Shown here: positions 16,471 to 26,100 of the stretch, one piece after another
How the letters are laid out: each line of letters opens with the position of its first letter
Numbering within the stretch: position 1 is the first letter of the stretch
NCBI GenBank assembly: GCA_050181465.1
Contig: JBFXDD010000021.1
Location: 1-64,000, forward strand
Length of the DNA stretch: 64,000 nt
Reading direction: 5' to 3'
DNA from: JACRLW01 sp050181465
GTDB taxonomy: Bacteria; Planctomycetota; UBA1135; UBA2386
Program-made: the position numbers and the translations under genes
Notes under the pieces: generated by a model
What the model was told of the DNA's origin: nothing
Database searches by the model: none
Seen by the model: only the letters and a program-made list of their open reading frames with translations

Positions 16471-19053
16471 TCAGCCGGCGAAGCGTACCGCGTCTTCGGT
16501 GCGGATGCGGAGCGCACGCCAACTCGGCACAAGGGCTGCGAGTATTCCGACGCCGATGGCGAGCACGGGAATGAGCGTCAACACGTGGGTCGGCACGGCA
16601 TAGGGCGCGTTCAATCCCGCGACTTCGTTCATCCCGCTCACGACCAGTCGCCCCATCGGTACGCCGAGTCCGAGCGCCAGCGCCGCGGCGAGCACTCCCG
16701 TGACCGCGCCTTCGAGCACGAAGGCACTGCGGATCTGACCGTTCGACGCTCCCAACGCGCGCAACACTCCGATCTCGTGAACTCGCCCCATCGCGGCGAT
16801 GCTCATCGCGTTCACCACGCCTGCAGCCGCCAGCACGAGGATGAGCCCGAGCAAGATCTGGAACAGCCGGAAGTCGCGGGTGACGTCGTTCAGCAGATAC
16901 GCGAGCACTTCTTCGCCGCGCTTGGCGAACGAGAAGGGGACGATCGCGCGCGCATCGCGAAGCACCTGGAGCGCGTTGCTCCCGGGTTCCCGCCAGAGGA
17001 TGGCTCGCTCGATCGATTGATCGTCGAGGCAGAAGTCCTGTGCGAGCCAACGCGGATGTGCGAGCGCCCACGCCGGTTCGTCGGGAAAGAACCCGGCCTT
17101 GTCGCTGATGCCGAGCACGGTGTACGCGACGGGTCCGGAATCGGTTCGCAGGGCGACCGCTGAGCCGACGCTGAGGTCCATCAACCGCGCGAGTCGTTCA
17201 CTCACCACCAGGCTGCGCGTCTCTCCGTAGCGCGCGACTTCGCCCGGGCGTCCGGCGAAGGGACCGCCTTTGCGCTCCAGCATCGTGACATCCGCTCCGA
17301 AGAGCTGTAGTCCCGGAAAAACCGGGCCGATGAGCGGATCGACGGCACGCACGGAGTCCAGCTCCGCGATCTTCTCGAGCTGAGCACGCGAGGCCCCGCT
17401 GCCGCGCACGAAGATCGCGTGGTCCATCGCGTTGGCGTGGAAGCGACGGGCATCGCCATGCAATGCCGTGGTGAGACTCTCGAGAGCGATCGCGGCGAGC
17501 AACACGACGCCGAGCCCGCACACGGAAGCGGCGATCCGACCCGACTGGCGCGCGAAGGTCTTCGTGGCCAAGTGCGCCGGCAGCGGCGCGATCCAACGTG
17601 CGGGCGCGAGCAACCATCGAGACGGAACGCGCACGAGCGCCGGAGTCAGCAGCAGCAGTGCGCCGAATGCCAAGAGCAGCCCGGCGAGCTGGAGGAGCAC
17701 GATGCGCGATTCCCGCTCTGAATCGGACAGCAGCGTGGTCGTCGCCAGGTAGCCGACCGGAACGACCAGCACGAGCATCACGAAGAGGAAGACGTTCACG
17801 CCGCGGAGCACGTCGACCTGTCCGCCGAGGCCGCGCGCATGCAGGATGCGCACCGCCGACAACGAGCGCGCCCGCACCAGCGGGAACACCGCACCGGCGA
17901 GCGTGAAGCACAGGCCCAGGAGGGCGATGAGTCCCAGCGAAGCCCACGGGATCTCGTGGAACTGCCAGTCGTGCAACATGCCGAGGGTCGAGATCCGGAA
18001 CTGCTGCAGGGTCCACGCGAGTCCGAGACCGAGCGCGATGCCCAGAACCACGCCGACGCCGGCCATCACGACCGCATCGAGCAGGAACACGCCGCCGATC
18101 GTGAGATTGCCGGCCCCCAGAGCGCGAAGGATCCCGATCGCGCGCAGGCGTTCGACCAGCGACTGCGACAGCGTCTGGAACACGACGAACATTCCGAGCA
18201 TGAGCGCGAGCCCGCCGAGCAGCTTCACGCCGTTTCGATACGCGCGCTCGTCGGCCGACTCGCCGAGCAGTGCACTTCGCTCGTCGCGAACCAGGAACTC
18301 GGCCGAGAGGCGGGCGCGCATCGCGTCGAGGTCGCTGCCTTCCCGACGCTCGACGCGGAACACCGTGGTCGAGCGCGGTGCGATCGCCTGCGAGAGTCCG
18401 AAACTGGAGACGACGACTCGACCGGCTTCACGACCGCCGAGCAACCGTCCGGCGAGCACGCCGCGCACCACCACCGGACGTCGCAGCCGCGGACTCTCGG
18501 GAGGATGCTCTTCGACGCGCACGCCGTTCTCGCAACGAACCACTGCCCGGGCGTTGGCCAAGCCGAGTTCGATCGAATCCCCCGGCTCGACGCCGAGCTC
18601 GCGAGCGAGCTCCTCGCCGATCAAGACCGCGTCGGGCGAATCGAGGTCCGACAGGTCCTCGCCGCGCGCGAGTGCGTAGGGCGCACCGAGTTCGGCGCCG
18701 AGAGGCGCGACCCCGAACAAAATCGCATCACTGCCGAGATCACCGCTCGCTGTCTTCGTGATCGCGGCAATCGGCGTGCGATGCAGGACGTGCACGGCTG
18801 CGATCTCCGGATCCGAGGCCAATCGCTCGCGAACATCCTTCGGCGAGCGCTGCGGATCCATCGGCAACAGCTCGAAGTCGGCGGCACCGCTCATGGCGCG
18901 GCCGTCGTGCAATCGACTCTGCACGGTGTTGTGGTCCATCACCTGGATGGCCGCGACGATCGCTACGCCGAGTGCGACCCCGAGGATCGTCAGCGCAGTG
19001 CGCAAACGGTGTCCGGACCAGCCTCGCAGGAGCAGGAAGAGGATCAACCGCAT
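16471..19053 (-). CDS. ABC transporter permease, FtsX/MacB family
   Basis: The 860-residue permease starts MRLILFLLLRGWSGHRLRTA, followed by TILGVALGVAIVAAIQVMD, the usual first helix of FtsX-type permeases. It carries two FtsX units, each with a long extracytoplasmic part: helices near 275-400 (LGGLALMLGMFVVF, AVVMAGVGVVLGIALG) and again near 730-850 (LGLILVLAAAGVVNAMSIAA, GVLGIA-like helices, VLTLIPVLAIGVGILAALVP). Such two-unit permeases work with a LolD-like ATPase to extract or export lipids, lipoproteins or peptides rather than to import. The ATPase gene ends nine bases upstream, so the two form an operon. Confidence 0.9.
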   Translation of the reverse strand: MRLILFLLLRGWSGHRLRTALTILGVALGVAIVAAIQVMDHNTVQSRLHDGRAMSGAADFELLPMDPQRSPKDVRERLASDPEIAAVHVLHRTPIAAITKTASGDLGSDAILFGVAPLGAELGAPYALARGEDLSDLDSPDAVLIGEELARELGVEPGDSIELGLANARAVVRCENGVRVEEHPPESPRLRRPVVVRGVLAGRLLGGREAGRVVVSSFGLSQAIAPRSTTVFRVERREGSDLDAMRARLSAEFLVRDERSALLGESADERAYRNGVKLLGGLALMLGMFVVFQTLSQSLVERLRAIGILRALGAGNLTIGGVFLLDAVVMAGVGVVLGIALGLGLAWTLQQFRISTLGMLHDWQFHEIPWASLGLIALLGLCFTLAGAVFPLVRARSLSAVRILHARGLGGQVDVLRGVNVFLFVMLVLVVPVGYLATTTLLSDSERESRIVLLQLAGLLLAFGALLLLTPALVRVPSRWLLAPARWIAPLPAHLATKTFARQSGRIAASVCGLGVVLLAAIALESLTTALHGDARRFHANAMDHAIFVRGSGASRAQLEKIAELDSVRAVDPLIGPVFPGLQLFGADVTMLERKGGPFAGRPGEVARYGETRSLVVSERLARLMDLSVGSAVALRTDSGPVAYTVLGISDKAGFFPDEPAWALAHPRWLAQDFCLDDQSIERAILWREPGSNALQVLRDARAIVPFSFAKRGEEVLAYLLNDVTRDFRLFQILLGLILVLAAAGVVNAMSIAAMGRVHEIGVLRALGASNGQIRSAFVLEGAVTGVLAAALALGLGVPMGRLVVSGMNEVAGLNAPYAVPTHVLTLIPVLAIGVGILAALVPSWRALRIRTEDAVRFAG

Positions 19054-19062
19054 CGTGGTGCC

Positions 19063-19857
19063 TCAGATCTGCAACTCTTCGAGGCGAGCATGGACCTGAT
19101 GGAGTGAGAGGCCGGGTCCGCTCAAGTCGTGCTCACGCGCCATGGCACCATCGCGCAGGAACATCACCCGGTCGGCAGCGGCGGCATCGCGCGGGTTGTG
19201 GGTGACGAGCAACACGGCGGTGTTGCGTTCCGTCACGATCCGCCGAAGCGTGGCGATGATCTCCTCGCCGGCCTTCGACGCGAGATTGCCGGTCGGCTCG
19301 TCGCAGAGCAGGATCGGCGGTTCCGTGACCAGCGCGCGAGCGATGCTCGCGCGCTGCATCTCCCCGCCGCTGAGCTGCGCGGGCAACCGATCCGCGAGCG
19401 CCAGCAGACCGAGCGAGTCGAGGATCTCGTCGACGCGACGAACATGCCGCTCCACGCGATCGCCGGCGATGAGCAGAGGCAGACCGACGTTCTCGCGCAC
19501 GGTGAGATCGGGCAGCAGGTGGAAGAACTGGAAGATGAAGCCGATGCGGCGACGGCGTTCGCGCGTGCGACCGGCTTCGCTGAGCGAAGTCAGCGCGATG
19601 TCGCCGAGCAAGACCTCGCCCGAGGACGGCAGATCCATGCCCGCGACGATGTGCAGCAGAGTCGACTTGCCGGAGCCGGACGGCCCCATGACCGCTGCGA
19701 AGGTCTGCCGTGGCAGGTCGAAGCTCACGCCGCGGAGGATCGGAATCGACCGCCCGTCCACCTCGTGGAACCGGTAGACGTCGCGAACCGAGAGCACCAC
19801 ATCGGGCTCGGTTGGATCGGCGGACTTCCTCTCCGGCGCGGATTCGCTTCGCAGCAT
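19063..19857 (-). CDS. ABC transporter ATP-binding protein, LolD/MacB type
   Basis: The 264-residue ATPase has Walker A GPSGSGKS at 58-65, the Q-loop at FIFQFFHLLPDLTVRENV, the signature LSGGEMQRA, Walker B ILLCDEPTGN and the H-loop at LLVTHN. The FFHLLPDLTVxENVxLPLL stretch is typical of the LolD/MacB/FtsE subfamily. It is the energy unit for the FtsX-type permease encoded nine bases downstream, and probably drives mechanotransmission or export across the inner membrane. The first 20 residues are charged and non-conserved, so the true start may be a little further in. Confidence 0.93.
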   Translation of the reverse strand: MLRSESAPERKSADPTEPDVVLSVRDVYRFHEVDGRSIPILRGVSFDLPRQTFAAVMGPSGSGKSTLLHIVAGMDLPSSGEVLLGDIALTSLSEAGRTRERRRRIGFIFQFFHLLPDLTVRENVGLPLLIAGDRVERHVRRVDEILDSLGLLALADRLPAQLSGGEMQRASIARALVTEPPILLCDEPTGNLASKAGEEIIATLRRIVTERNTAVLLVTHNPRDAAAADRVMFLRDGAMAREHDLSGPGLSLHQVHARLEELQI

Positions 19858-19969
19858 TCCGCCATGCTAGCCAACATGCACCGACTGCCTAAGGTCTTGG
19901 CGAGCGAAGTGGCGCAGAGGCCGACTCGCCGACGGCAGCCGAATTTTCCCGGCCCGCGATTGCACTGCC

Positions 19970-20260
19970 GTGGTGCGAACTCTCTCTCATTCGGTGCCCT
20001 TCGGGGTCGCTCTCCGGCTCGCTCAGGCGCTCCTCTCTCCTGACCCGCAACTCACCCACCGCGCGGCGCCTGGGGACGTCCTCGAAGTCCCGACGTCGAC
20101 GATCTCCCATCACGCCTGGATCGCGAGAAGCAGCGGCGAGGTGGAGCGCATCCAGAGTCGACAAGGCAAACTTCGGATCGCCGTCCCCGACTCCGCCGCT
20201 CGCGGCTCCACACTCGTCGTGGTCGCCGGCGACGCGGTCGCGCGGATCGTGGTGGAGTAG
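19970..20260 (+). CDS. Possible small protein or remnant of a larger gene
   Basis: The 96-residue frame from GTG 19970 is weak at its start but becomes coding-like in its second half (GDVLEVPTSTISHHAWIARS, LRIAVPDSAARGSTLVVVAG), with alternating strands and a VARIVVE end. That pattern resembles the C-terminal beta-sandwich of larger exported or BatA-like proteins. It may be a decayed end of such a gene. The antisense frame over the same DNA is less convincing. Confidence 0.3.
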   Translation: MVRTLSHSVPFGVALRLAQALLSPDPQLTHRAAPGDVLEVPTSTISHHAWIARSSGEVERIQSRQGKLRIAVPDSAARGSTLVVVAGDAVARIVVE

Positions 20261-20526
20261 GGTGCGAGTCACGGCGGGGACCCGGGGCAATGAGGAACCC
20301 GCTCCACGTCCAACCGACAGGACTGCCGGTCACACCATCTTCGAGCAACGCTGGGTCGCGCCGTGTCGCGCGACGTGAGCTGCGCGGTCGACCTGGCCTC
20401 TCGCGGGTCCCGCCAGGAGCAACTCGCATCCTCCAGTATCTCAGCCGATCACTCTGGAGAGTGCGCTCCGCCGTGCAGACTTTGCTCGGAGCCTCGCTCC
20501 TCGCCGGCACGGCAATCCCCCTGAAC

Positions 20527-20553
20527 GGTTGGGCGCCGTCGGCTGGCCCAACC
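20527..20553. terminator. Inverted repeat, possible terminator
   Basis: GGTTGGGC and GCCCAACC form an 8-bp stem around an 11-base loop, 74 bases past the stop of the minus-strand sulfatase gene. No T-tract follows on either strand, so termination is uncertain. Confidence 0.3.
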
Positions 20554-20626
20554 CGTCCTTCGACGAACGGGTAGCTCGACAAGGATCCGATCGCCGGGAG
20601 TTCGTGCCTGAGCGGAGGCCGTGCGA

Positions 20627-22171
20627 TCAACGCGCGACGGCCGGCCAGTCCAGGTCGCCGCCGTCCGACTTGCGGCGCGACGGCTGGGCCCCGACCGCGG
20701 TCGCCAACTCCCGCATGCGCGCGGCGAGCCGCGCAACTTCGTCGGGCCGGTCGCCAGCCAGGTCGTTCGACTCGCCGACATCCTCGGCAAGGTCATAGAG
20801 CTCGAGCCGCGGCACGCCGCTTGGCGAATCGTGGAACCAGATCAGCTTCAAGTTGCCGTCGCGAACCGCGGTGAAGGGTTCGAGACCGGGCCCCTTGGGA
20901 CCCCACAGATGGGGCATGTGCCAGAGCAGAGTGCGATGAACCGCCGTGGATTCGCCGGCAAGCACCGAGCGAACGTCGATGCCGTCGGCGTTGGGTAGCG
21001 AACCTGCGCCGGCAGCAGCGAGCAAGGTCGCTGTCCAATCCATCGTGATGACCGGAGCAGCACACTTCGTTCCGGGCGCAGCGACACCGGGCCAGCGGAG
21101 GATCGCCGGCACTCGGATCCCGCCCTCGTAGGCCGAGCCCTTGCCGCTGCGCACCGGGCGATTGTGTGTATGGGCCTCACCGTCACGCGCATGCGCCGAC
21201 AGGCCGCCGTTGTCGGACGTGAACAGGATGATCGTGCGATCGAGCCGGCCGCGCCGATCGAGTTCCGCGACGATCTCGCCGACCGCAGCATCCACGCTCT
21301 GCACCAGCGTCGCGTAGGCACGCTCCCGCGGCGGCAAGTCAGGATAGTTCGCAGAGTACCGCGGATTCTCCATGATCGGCGCGTGCACCGCATAGGGCGC
21401 GAAGTGCAGGAAGAACGGAACATCGGCGTCGATCGCCGCACCCATCTCCGCGACGGCTCGCTCGGCGAGCACTTCGGTCAAGAAGCGATCGGTGCCGTAT
21501 GCATCCTCCAAGCCGGGAACATCCCACTCGCTGTCCGCCTTCGGCTTGCCCTTGCGCAGCGAATCGCGGAACTCGTGTGCGGCGAAGTAGCTGCCCGGGG
21601 CTCCGGCCGCGTGACCGGCGACGTTCCGATCGAAACCCAGAGCGCGCGGGTCCGCCGCTTCCGTACCGTTCGCGCCAAAGTGTGCCTTGCCGACGTGAAT
21701 CGTGCGGTAGCCGACTTCGCGAAGTCGATCCGGCAGCGTGGTCGCGCTCGCATCGAGTCCGCCGATCCGCCAAGCCGGCGGCAGCAACCGAGGGTGATTG
21801 CCGCTCGTGTCGCGATCGGAGTGAAGCGTCCAGAATGTCGCGTGATGTCGGGCCGGTATCTGTCCGGTGATCAGACTCACGCGCGTCGGCGTGCAGACCG
21901 GAGCCGCGGCGTAAGCCTGGGTGAATCGCACGCCCTCGCGTGCCAGCCGATCGATGTTCGGCGTCCGGAAGTGTGCGTGCGCGGCACTGTCCACCGACTG
22001 ACTCCCGGGCCCGACATCGAGCCAGCCGAGATCGTCGACCATCACGACCACGATGTCGTGGACGGCGACGCCGCCGGCGTCGCGGTTGGCGCGACTCAGA
22101 GAGCAACCGCACAGCACGGCAAGGAGAGCCGCCCAGAACACGAGCGACCTCGGATCGTCGAAGCGATGCAT
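20627..22171 (-). CDS. Lipoprotein sulfatase (formylglycine type)
   Basis: The 514-residue protein belongs to the alkaline-phosphatase/sulfatase superfamily. It opens with a lipoprotein signal (FWAALLAVLCGCS, lipid Cys23), then VVVMVDDLGWLDVG with the metal-binding Asp pair, TPNIDRLAREG, and the active-site motif CTPTR at 93-97, whose Cys93 must be turned into formylglycine. Later motifs are HVGKAHFG, FLHFAPYAVHAPI, FTSDNGG and RVPAILRWPG. It probably removes sulfate esters from polysaccharides in the periplasm or at the surface. I chose ATG 22171 because it opens the signal; the frame extends 26 codons further. The FGE-like domains encoded elsewhere in the window lack the catalytic cysteines, so activation must come from another gene. 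Confidence 0.92.
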   Translation of the reverse strand: MHRFDDPRSLVFWAALLAVLCGCSLSRANRDAGGVAVHDIVVVMVDDLGWLDVGPGSQSVDSAAHAHFRTPNIDRLAREGVRFTQAYAAAPVCTPTRVSLITGQIPARHHATFWTLHSDRDTSGNHPRLLPPAWRIGGLDASATTLPDRLREVGYRTIHVGKAHFGANGTEAADPRALGFDRNVAGHAAGAPGSYFAAHEFRDSLRKGKPKADSEWDVPGLEDAYGTDRFLTEVLAERAVAEMGAAIDADVPFFLHFAPYAVHAPIMENPRYSANYPDLPPRERAYATLVQSVDAAVGEIVAELDRRGRLDRTIILFTSDNGGLSAHARDGEAHTHNRPVRSGKGSAYEGGIRVPAILRWPGVAAPGTKCAAPVITMDWTATLLAAAGAGSLPNADGIDVRSVLAGESTAVHRTLLWHMPHLWGPKGPGLEPFTAVRDGNLKLIWFHDSPSGVPRLELYDLAEDVGESNDLAGDRPDEVARLAARMRELATAVGAQPSRRKSDGGDLDWPAVAR

Positions 22172-22257
22172 GCCCCCATGCTGCACCTCTGCCGCGATGC
22201 ACTCCAGCGTGAGAACGAGAAACGACTTCGCACGGCCTCGAAGTAGCATCCCAAGCC

Positions 22258-23502
22258 ATGCGCAAGCGCATACTCCGCCTCCTCTTCACGCTCGCGATTC
22301 TCGCAGCCCTGCTGGCACCGTGGTTCTCCCCGCCGCCCATCCAGAGCGGCGTCTACGTGCAGGCGGTGACGTCACGCGGCGCCATCGTCGCCCAATGGAC
22401 CGCGAACGAGAGTGAACGCAAGCTCCGACTGCGCAAGGACGGCAAGGAGGTTCGCACCCTGGGCCCAACAGCGACCGGTCGACGGCACGAGTTGCCACTC
22501 GACGGTCTGGAGCCGGCGAGCGACTACACCTACGAGGTTCTGGCGGCGGACGACTCGATCGTGGGGTCCGGCCGCTTCCGCACTCGATCCGAGTCGGACC
22601 TCGAACGTATCGAGTTCGCGATCGTCGGGGACACGGGTGGACAACCATGGTGGGTCTGGTTGCAGCAATCGCCGCTAATGGTCCTGACTCGCGGCCGTGA
22701 TCGACTCCCGCCGCGGTCGGAACCGGCCCACGTCGGTGAAGCGCTCGCCGCGGCAGCGCCGCACTTCGTCCTCCACACCGGCGACGTGATCTACCCCAAA
22801 GGTGCTGCGGAGCACTACTGGAGCGGTCTGTTCCTGCCGTTCGAGAAGCTGATGGCAGAGTCGCCGGTGTTCCCCGTGCTCGGCAATCACGACTGCATGA
22901 CCGAGAACGGCAAGCCGTTCCTCGATTCGTTCGTGCTGCCCATCGACGAAGGCGCCGAACGCTGCTTCACCTTTCGTGACGGTCCCCTGCGCGTGATCGG
23001 CCTCGACCTGAACGACACGATGCGACCCGACCACCCCTCGCTGGCATACCTGCGCAAGGTCGCCTCGAGTTCCACCGAACCGTTCCTCCTGGTCTTCAGT
23101 CACTACCCGGTTCGTTCGGTGTATCGGGATCATCCCCGCAAGGACCTCGAGACGCACTACGTGCCCTTGTGTCGTGAGCTGGGCGTCGACCTGGTCTGTG
23201 CCGGCCACGACCACCAGTATCAACGCTACGGGCAACCGGGCGAGACGATCGAGTTGGTGACCGGCGGCGGCGGCAAGAGCCTGTATGCGATCCACCACCA
23301 GCCGGAGGGACTGGTCACCGCGCGCAGCGAGTACCACGCTTGCTACGTCACCGTACAGCGAGCGCGCCTGACTCTGACCGCGCGGACGCCTGACGACGTC
23401 GTGCTGGACGAGTTCACGATTGACCTCGGCAAGTCCCTGCGCGAGGGGACCTTTCGCGGCAGCGCCGCGCGGCGCGCTCGCATCGAGGCGATCCTCGACT
23501 GA
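22258..23502 (+). CDS. Exported metallophosphoesterase with FN3-like domain (purple acid phosphatase type)
   Basis: The 414-residue protein has an N-terminal hydrophobic signal or anchor (ILRLLFTLAILAALLAPWF), a fibronectin-III-like domain at about 30-110 (GLEPASDYTYEV), and a calcineurin-like phosphoesterase domain with the full metal-binding set GDTGG, GDVIY, GNHD, SHYP and GHDH. This is the layout of purple acid phosphatase-like enzymes, which cleave phosphate esters with two metal ions. It acts outside the cytoplasm. The start diverges from the sulfatase start with 86 bases between them, so the two genes probably share a promoter region; both would release sulfate or phosphate from organic matter. 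Confidence 0.9.
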   Translation: MRKRILRLLFTLAILAALLAPWFSPPPIQSGVYVQAVTSRGAIVAQWTANESERKLRLRKDGKEVRTLGPTATGRRHELPLDGLEPASDYTYEVLAADDSIVGSGRFRTRSESDLERIEFAIVGDTGGQPWWVWLQQSPLMVLTRGRDRLPPRSEPAHVGEALAAAAPHFVLHTGDVIYPKGAAEHYWSGLFLPFEKLMAESPVFPVLGNHDCMTENGKPFLDSFVLPIDEGAERCFTFRDGPLRVIGLDLNDTMRPDHPSLAYLRKVASSSTEPFLLVFSHYPVRSVYRDHPRKDLETHYVPLCRELGVDLVCAGHDHQYQRYGQPGETIELVTGGGGKSLYAIHHQPEGLVTARSEYHACYVTVQRARLTLTARTPDDVVLDEFTIDLGKSLREGTFRGSAARRARIEAILD

Positions 23503-23504
23503 GC

Positions 23505-23519
23505 GCGCCCCGCGGGCGC
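23505..23519. terminator. GC-rich hairpin between convergent genes
   Basis: GCGCCC-CGC-GGGCGC forms a 6-bp stem with a 3-base loop, two bases after the phosphoesterase stop and 16 bases before the stop of the opposing gene. It could end transcription from both sides, but no T-tract is present. Confidence 0.35.
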
Positions 23520-23535
23520 CAGCGATGGGCTCAGC

Positions 23536-25923
23536 TCAGTTGGTGCCGATGACCTGGAAGAGCTGCGTGCCGCTCGGTGCGCCGGTCAGGGAGACCGGAG
23601 TACCACCGTTGATCGAAGTCCACTCGACGCGAGCGTTCGTCACGGGGACCGTCGTCGAACCTGTGCCGATCGACCACACCACGCCGAGGAGCGGCGAGCA
23701 AGTGAAGAAGATCGATCCGTCCGTGATGGACTGGCCGGTCGGGCTCGACACCGAGAGTTGCTGGATGGCACTCGTGCCAAGGTTCAGGTGGAACACGTCT
23801 TCGCTGTTCGTGGACACGGTTCCGATCCGCTGCGCCCAGGCCACGTGGTTGCCGTCCGGGGAGATCGCCAGGCTCTCGATGTTGAGAATCGCAGCCGCAG
23901 CGCCCGAACCGGAGTTGGCCGTGAGCTGCACCGCCTGCCCGCCGTTCTCGATGTCGAAGCGGAACACGTTCGCGTCCTCGAACACTCCAGCGACACCGGT
24001 CTCCTTGCGCGCGGTGAAGTAGGCGTAATCGCCCACCGGCGCGCGGCGAACCTGCATCTCGAGCGCAAACCACGGATCCGCGGTGGTGTTGAACGAGCCG
24101 GTGCGGATCGTTCCGACCGGGCCGGGCGTGCCGAACTCGACGCCGGTGACGCTGAACACCGCACCGGTCGTGCAGTTGACACCGACGATGTCGTTGACAT
24201 CGCTCGCCGCATTGCTGCGGATGAAGTACCAGAAGTTCTTGTTGAGCGACCAGAACTGTCCGCGCGTGCGGATGTCGGCTGCGACGCCGACCTGCGTGAT
24301 CGTGCCGGTGGGCACGTCGAGGCTGTACAGCGCCTGCGCCGTGTTGCTGGCGCCCGCGAAAAACATCACCGTGGTGTTGTTGATGAACGCGACTTCGGAA
24401 TAGAAGAGCGCGCCGCCCACCGTGTGGAGGGTCGGGTTCGCAGTGCCGTCGGCGACATAGAGACCGGGGAAGTCCGAAGTCGTCGCGGTCGCGGCGAGGA
24501 ACGCGATCTTGCTGCCGTCAGGCGACACCGAAGCGCGGATGCCGTTCGACGAGTTGTTCGTGGTCGGGGGGGAAATCGCGGAGTAGCCGAACTCGGCGAT
24601 GCCGGTCGGTGCCGCGAACTGGGTGTAGTTCGTGGCGACGGGCACACCCGCGACGTTCGTCACGCGCACCATGTCCATCTCGGCGCGCGAGGAGGTCGCA
24701 TTGCTGCCGATCGGGAAGTAGTAGGTCGAGCCGTCCGGCGAGACGCGCCAGGAGAACGAGAACACGACGACGGCCGGGGCGTTGGTCGCCGTGGTGTTCG
24801 GCACCGGCAGGCTCTGCAGCGCGCCGGGCGCCGCGAGTGAGGTCCAATACCAGCCGCCGTCACCGACGACGAAGATGAAGTCGTTGGTGACCGCGATCGT
24901 CGCGTCGAAGTAGGTCGTGCTCGGACCCGTGACCGCGGTGATGTCGAGGGCGGGTGATTGACCGTCGGTGCGGAAGGCCAGCACTCGGTCCGGGATCGCC
25001 GAGGCGGCGTTGGAATCGTGGATGATGTAGACCATCCACTGGCCGTCGCGAGACAGCCCGGGGTAGAAGCGCTGTTGGGCCGGGTCTGCAGACGTTCCGG
25101 TATCGGTCCACTCGGTGCCCGGCACGACCCGGGTGATGCCCGTTGCCCGCTCGTGGCTGATGATGCGGAAGATGTGGCCGTCGGTCTCATCGCGCACGAC
25201 CGACAGATCGAAGCCGCTCGGGGTCGAGATCACCTGATAGGCGCCGTTGGCCAGGCGACGACCACCTCGCCGATAGCTCACCGAGTCGATGTCCGAGTTG
25301 TGCGACGTGCTGCTGAACGTGCCCGCGTAACCTTCGATGAAGCCCTCGTCACCGCGATGACGGAACGGCAGGTACGCGAAGGTCGGGATGCCCTGACTGA
25401 CGGGTGCGCCGATCGACTGGTCGTCGACCGCACGGATGTCGTTGTTGCCGGCGGTCAGCGAGGAGGTCGTCGCGCGAGCGATGTTGACTTGGCAGATCCC
25501 GCCGCCCACCACGATCTCGAGATCGTTGTCGGCGAGATTGACCTCGTTCAAAGACTTGTCCAAGTCTGCAGACTGCAGGTCGAACGCGAAGCCGAGGAAG
25601 AGAGGATCGTTCGGCACGGGGAACGCCACCGCGGTGCTGGTCGCGTTCGCGTAGTTGCCGATCCACGGCGTGACGGCCGTGGCCAGATCGACTCGAAGGA
25701 GACCATTGATCCCAGGCGTCATCGGGTCGACCGTCCCGGCGAAGGGAGTCGACCAGAGGAGGACATAGAAGTCCCCCGCATTGGCGATCGGATGGTTGAT
25801 GACGATGTCACTGGAGTAGCCGATCGCGACCGGCGCGCTCAACGACATCGTGCGGCCGGTTTGGGCTGCAGCAGTGGAGACCAACGCCAGCGCACAGGCT
25901 GGCAGAGCATGCTTGAGTTTCAT
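23536..25923 (-). CDS. Large secreted TolB/WD40-like propeller protein
   Basis: The 795-residue product starts MKLKHALPACALALVSTAAA, a signal peptide cleaved near AAQTG. I used ATG 25923; the frame stays open to 26541, but that part overlaps the start of the photolyase on the other strand and lacks coding character. Repeated phrases such as GLSRDGQWMVYIIHD, SPDGSTYYFPIG, SVSPDGSKIAFLA and AISPDGNHVAWAQ are the WD40-like (PD40) beta-propeller repeats found in TolB-type proteins. The N-terminal 220 residues are a separate beta-rich part. The product is probably a surface or periplasmic binding protein; no enzyme motif was seen. It is convergent with the phosphoesterase gene. Confidence 0.78.
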   Translation of the reverse strand: MKLKHALPACALALVSTAAAQTGRTMSLSAPVAIGYSSDIVINHPIANAGDFYVLLWSTPFAGTVDPMTPGINGLLRVDLATAVTPWIGNYANATSTAVAFPVPNDPLFLGFAFDLQSADLDKSLNEVNLADNDLEIVVGGGICQVNIARATTSSLTAGNNDIRAVDDQSIGAPVSQGIPTFAYLPFRHRGDEGFIEGYAGTFSSTSHNSDIDSVSYRRGGRRLANGAYQVISTPSGFDLSVVRDETDGHIFRIISHERATGITRVVPGTEWTDTGTSADPAQQRFYPGLSRDGQWMVYIIHDSNAASAIPDRVLAFRTDGQSPALDITAVTGPSTTYFDATIAVTNDFIFVVGDGGWYWTSLAAPGALQSLPVPNTTATNAPAVVVFSFSWRVSPDGSTYYFPIGSNATSSRAEMDMVRVTNVAGVPVATNYTQFAAPTGIAEFGYSAISPPTTNNSSNGIRASVSPDGSKIAFLAATATTSDFPGLYVADGTANPTLHTVGGALFYSEVAFINNTTVMFFAGASNTAQALYSLDVPTGTITQVGVAADIRTRGQFWSLNKNFWYFIRSNAASDVNDIVGVNCTTGAVFSVTGVEFGTPGPVGTIRTGSFNTTADPWFALEMQVRRAPVGDYAYFTARKETGVAGVFEDANVFRFDIENGGQAVQLTANSGSGAAAAILNIESLAISPDGNHVAWAQRIGTVSTNSEDVFHLNLGTSAIQQLSVSSPTGQSITDGSIFFTCSPLLGVVWSIGTGSTTVPVTNARVEWTSINGGTPVSLTGAPSGTQLFQVIGTN

Positions 25924-26100
25924 CAGGGTGGGGACAGGTGAGAACGGACCTCGGAGATCGATCCGAGGACACCGGAATGGGGCGAGAACATAGAGCAGAC
26001 TCGCAGATCGGCAACGGGCTCGGTCGGACGAGCTCGCGGCCCACGGTGCGGCGAAATCGCCCGCTGCATCCCCGACTCGGGAGAGAGCGAACGGTCTCTC

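Larger units (their letters stand above)
19858..20626. other. 769-base stretch with no firm gene
   Basis: This gap lies between the divergent-facing ABC operon start and the sulfatase stop. Several overlapping short frames are open on both strands, and most read as Arg/Ser-rich noise. The only one with coding-like character is the short frame listed at 19970-20260. One inverted repeat lies at 20527-20553. No tRNA, mobile element or copy of the 182-bp family is present. Confidence 0.5.

Noticed and set aside
17839..19107. Long plus-strand frame over the ABC permease
   Set aside because: The translation is rich in His/Arg/Glu/Gln without hydrophobic structure and mirrors the real permease gene on the minus strand.
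20052..20630. Minus-strand frame of 192 codons in the gap before the sulfatase
   Set aside because: Arg/Ser/Pro-rich translation without any hydrophobic core or start signal; it reads as a chance frame.
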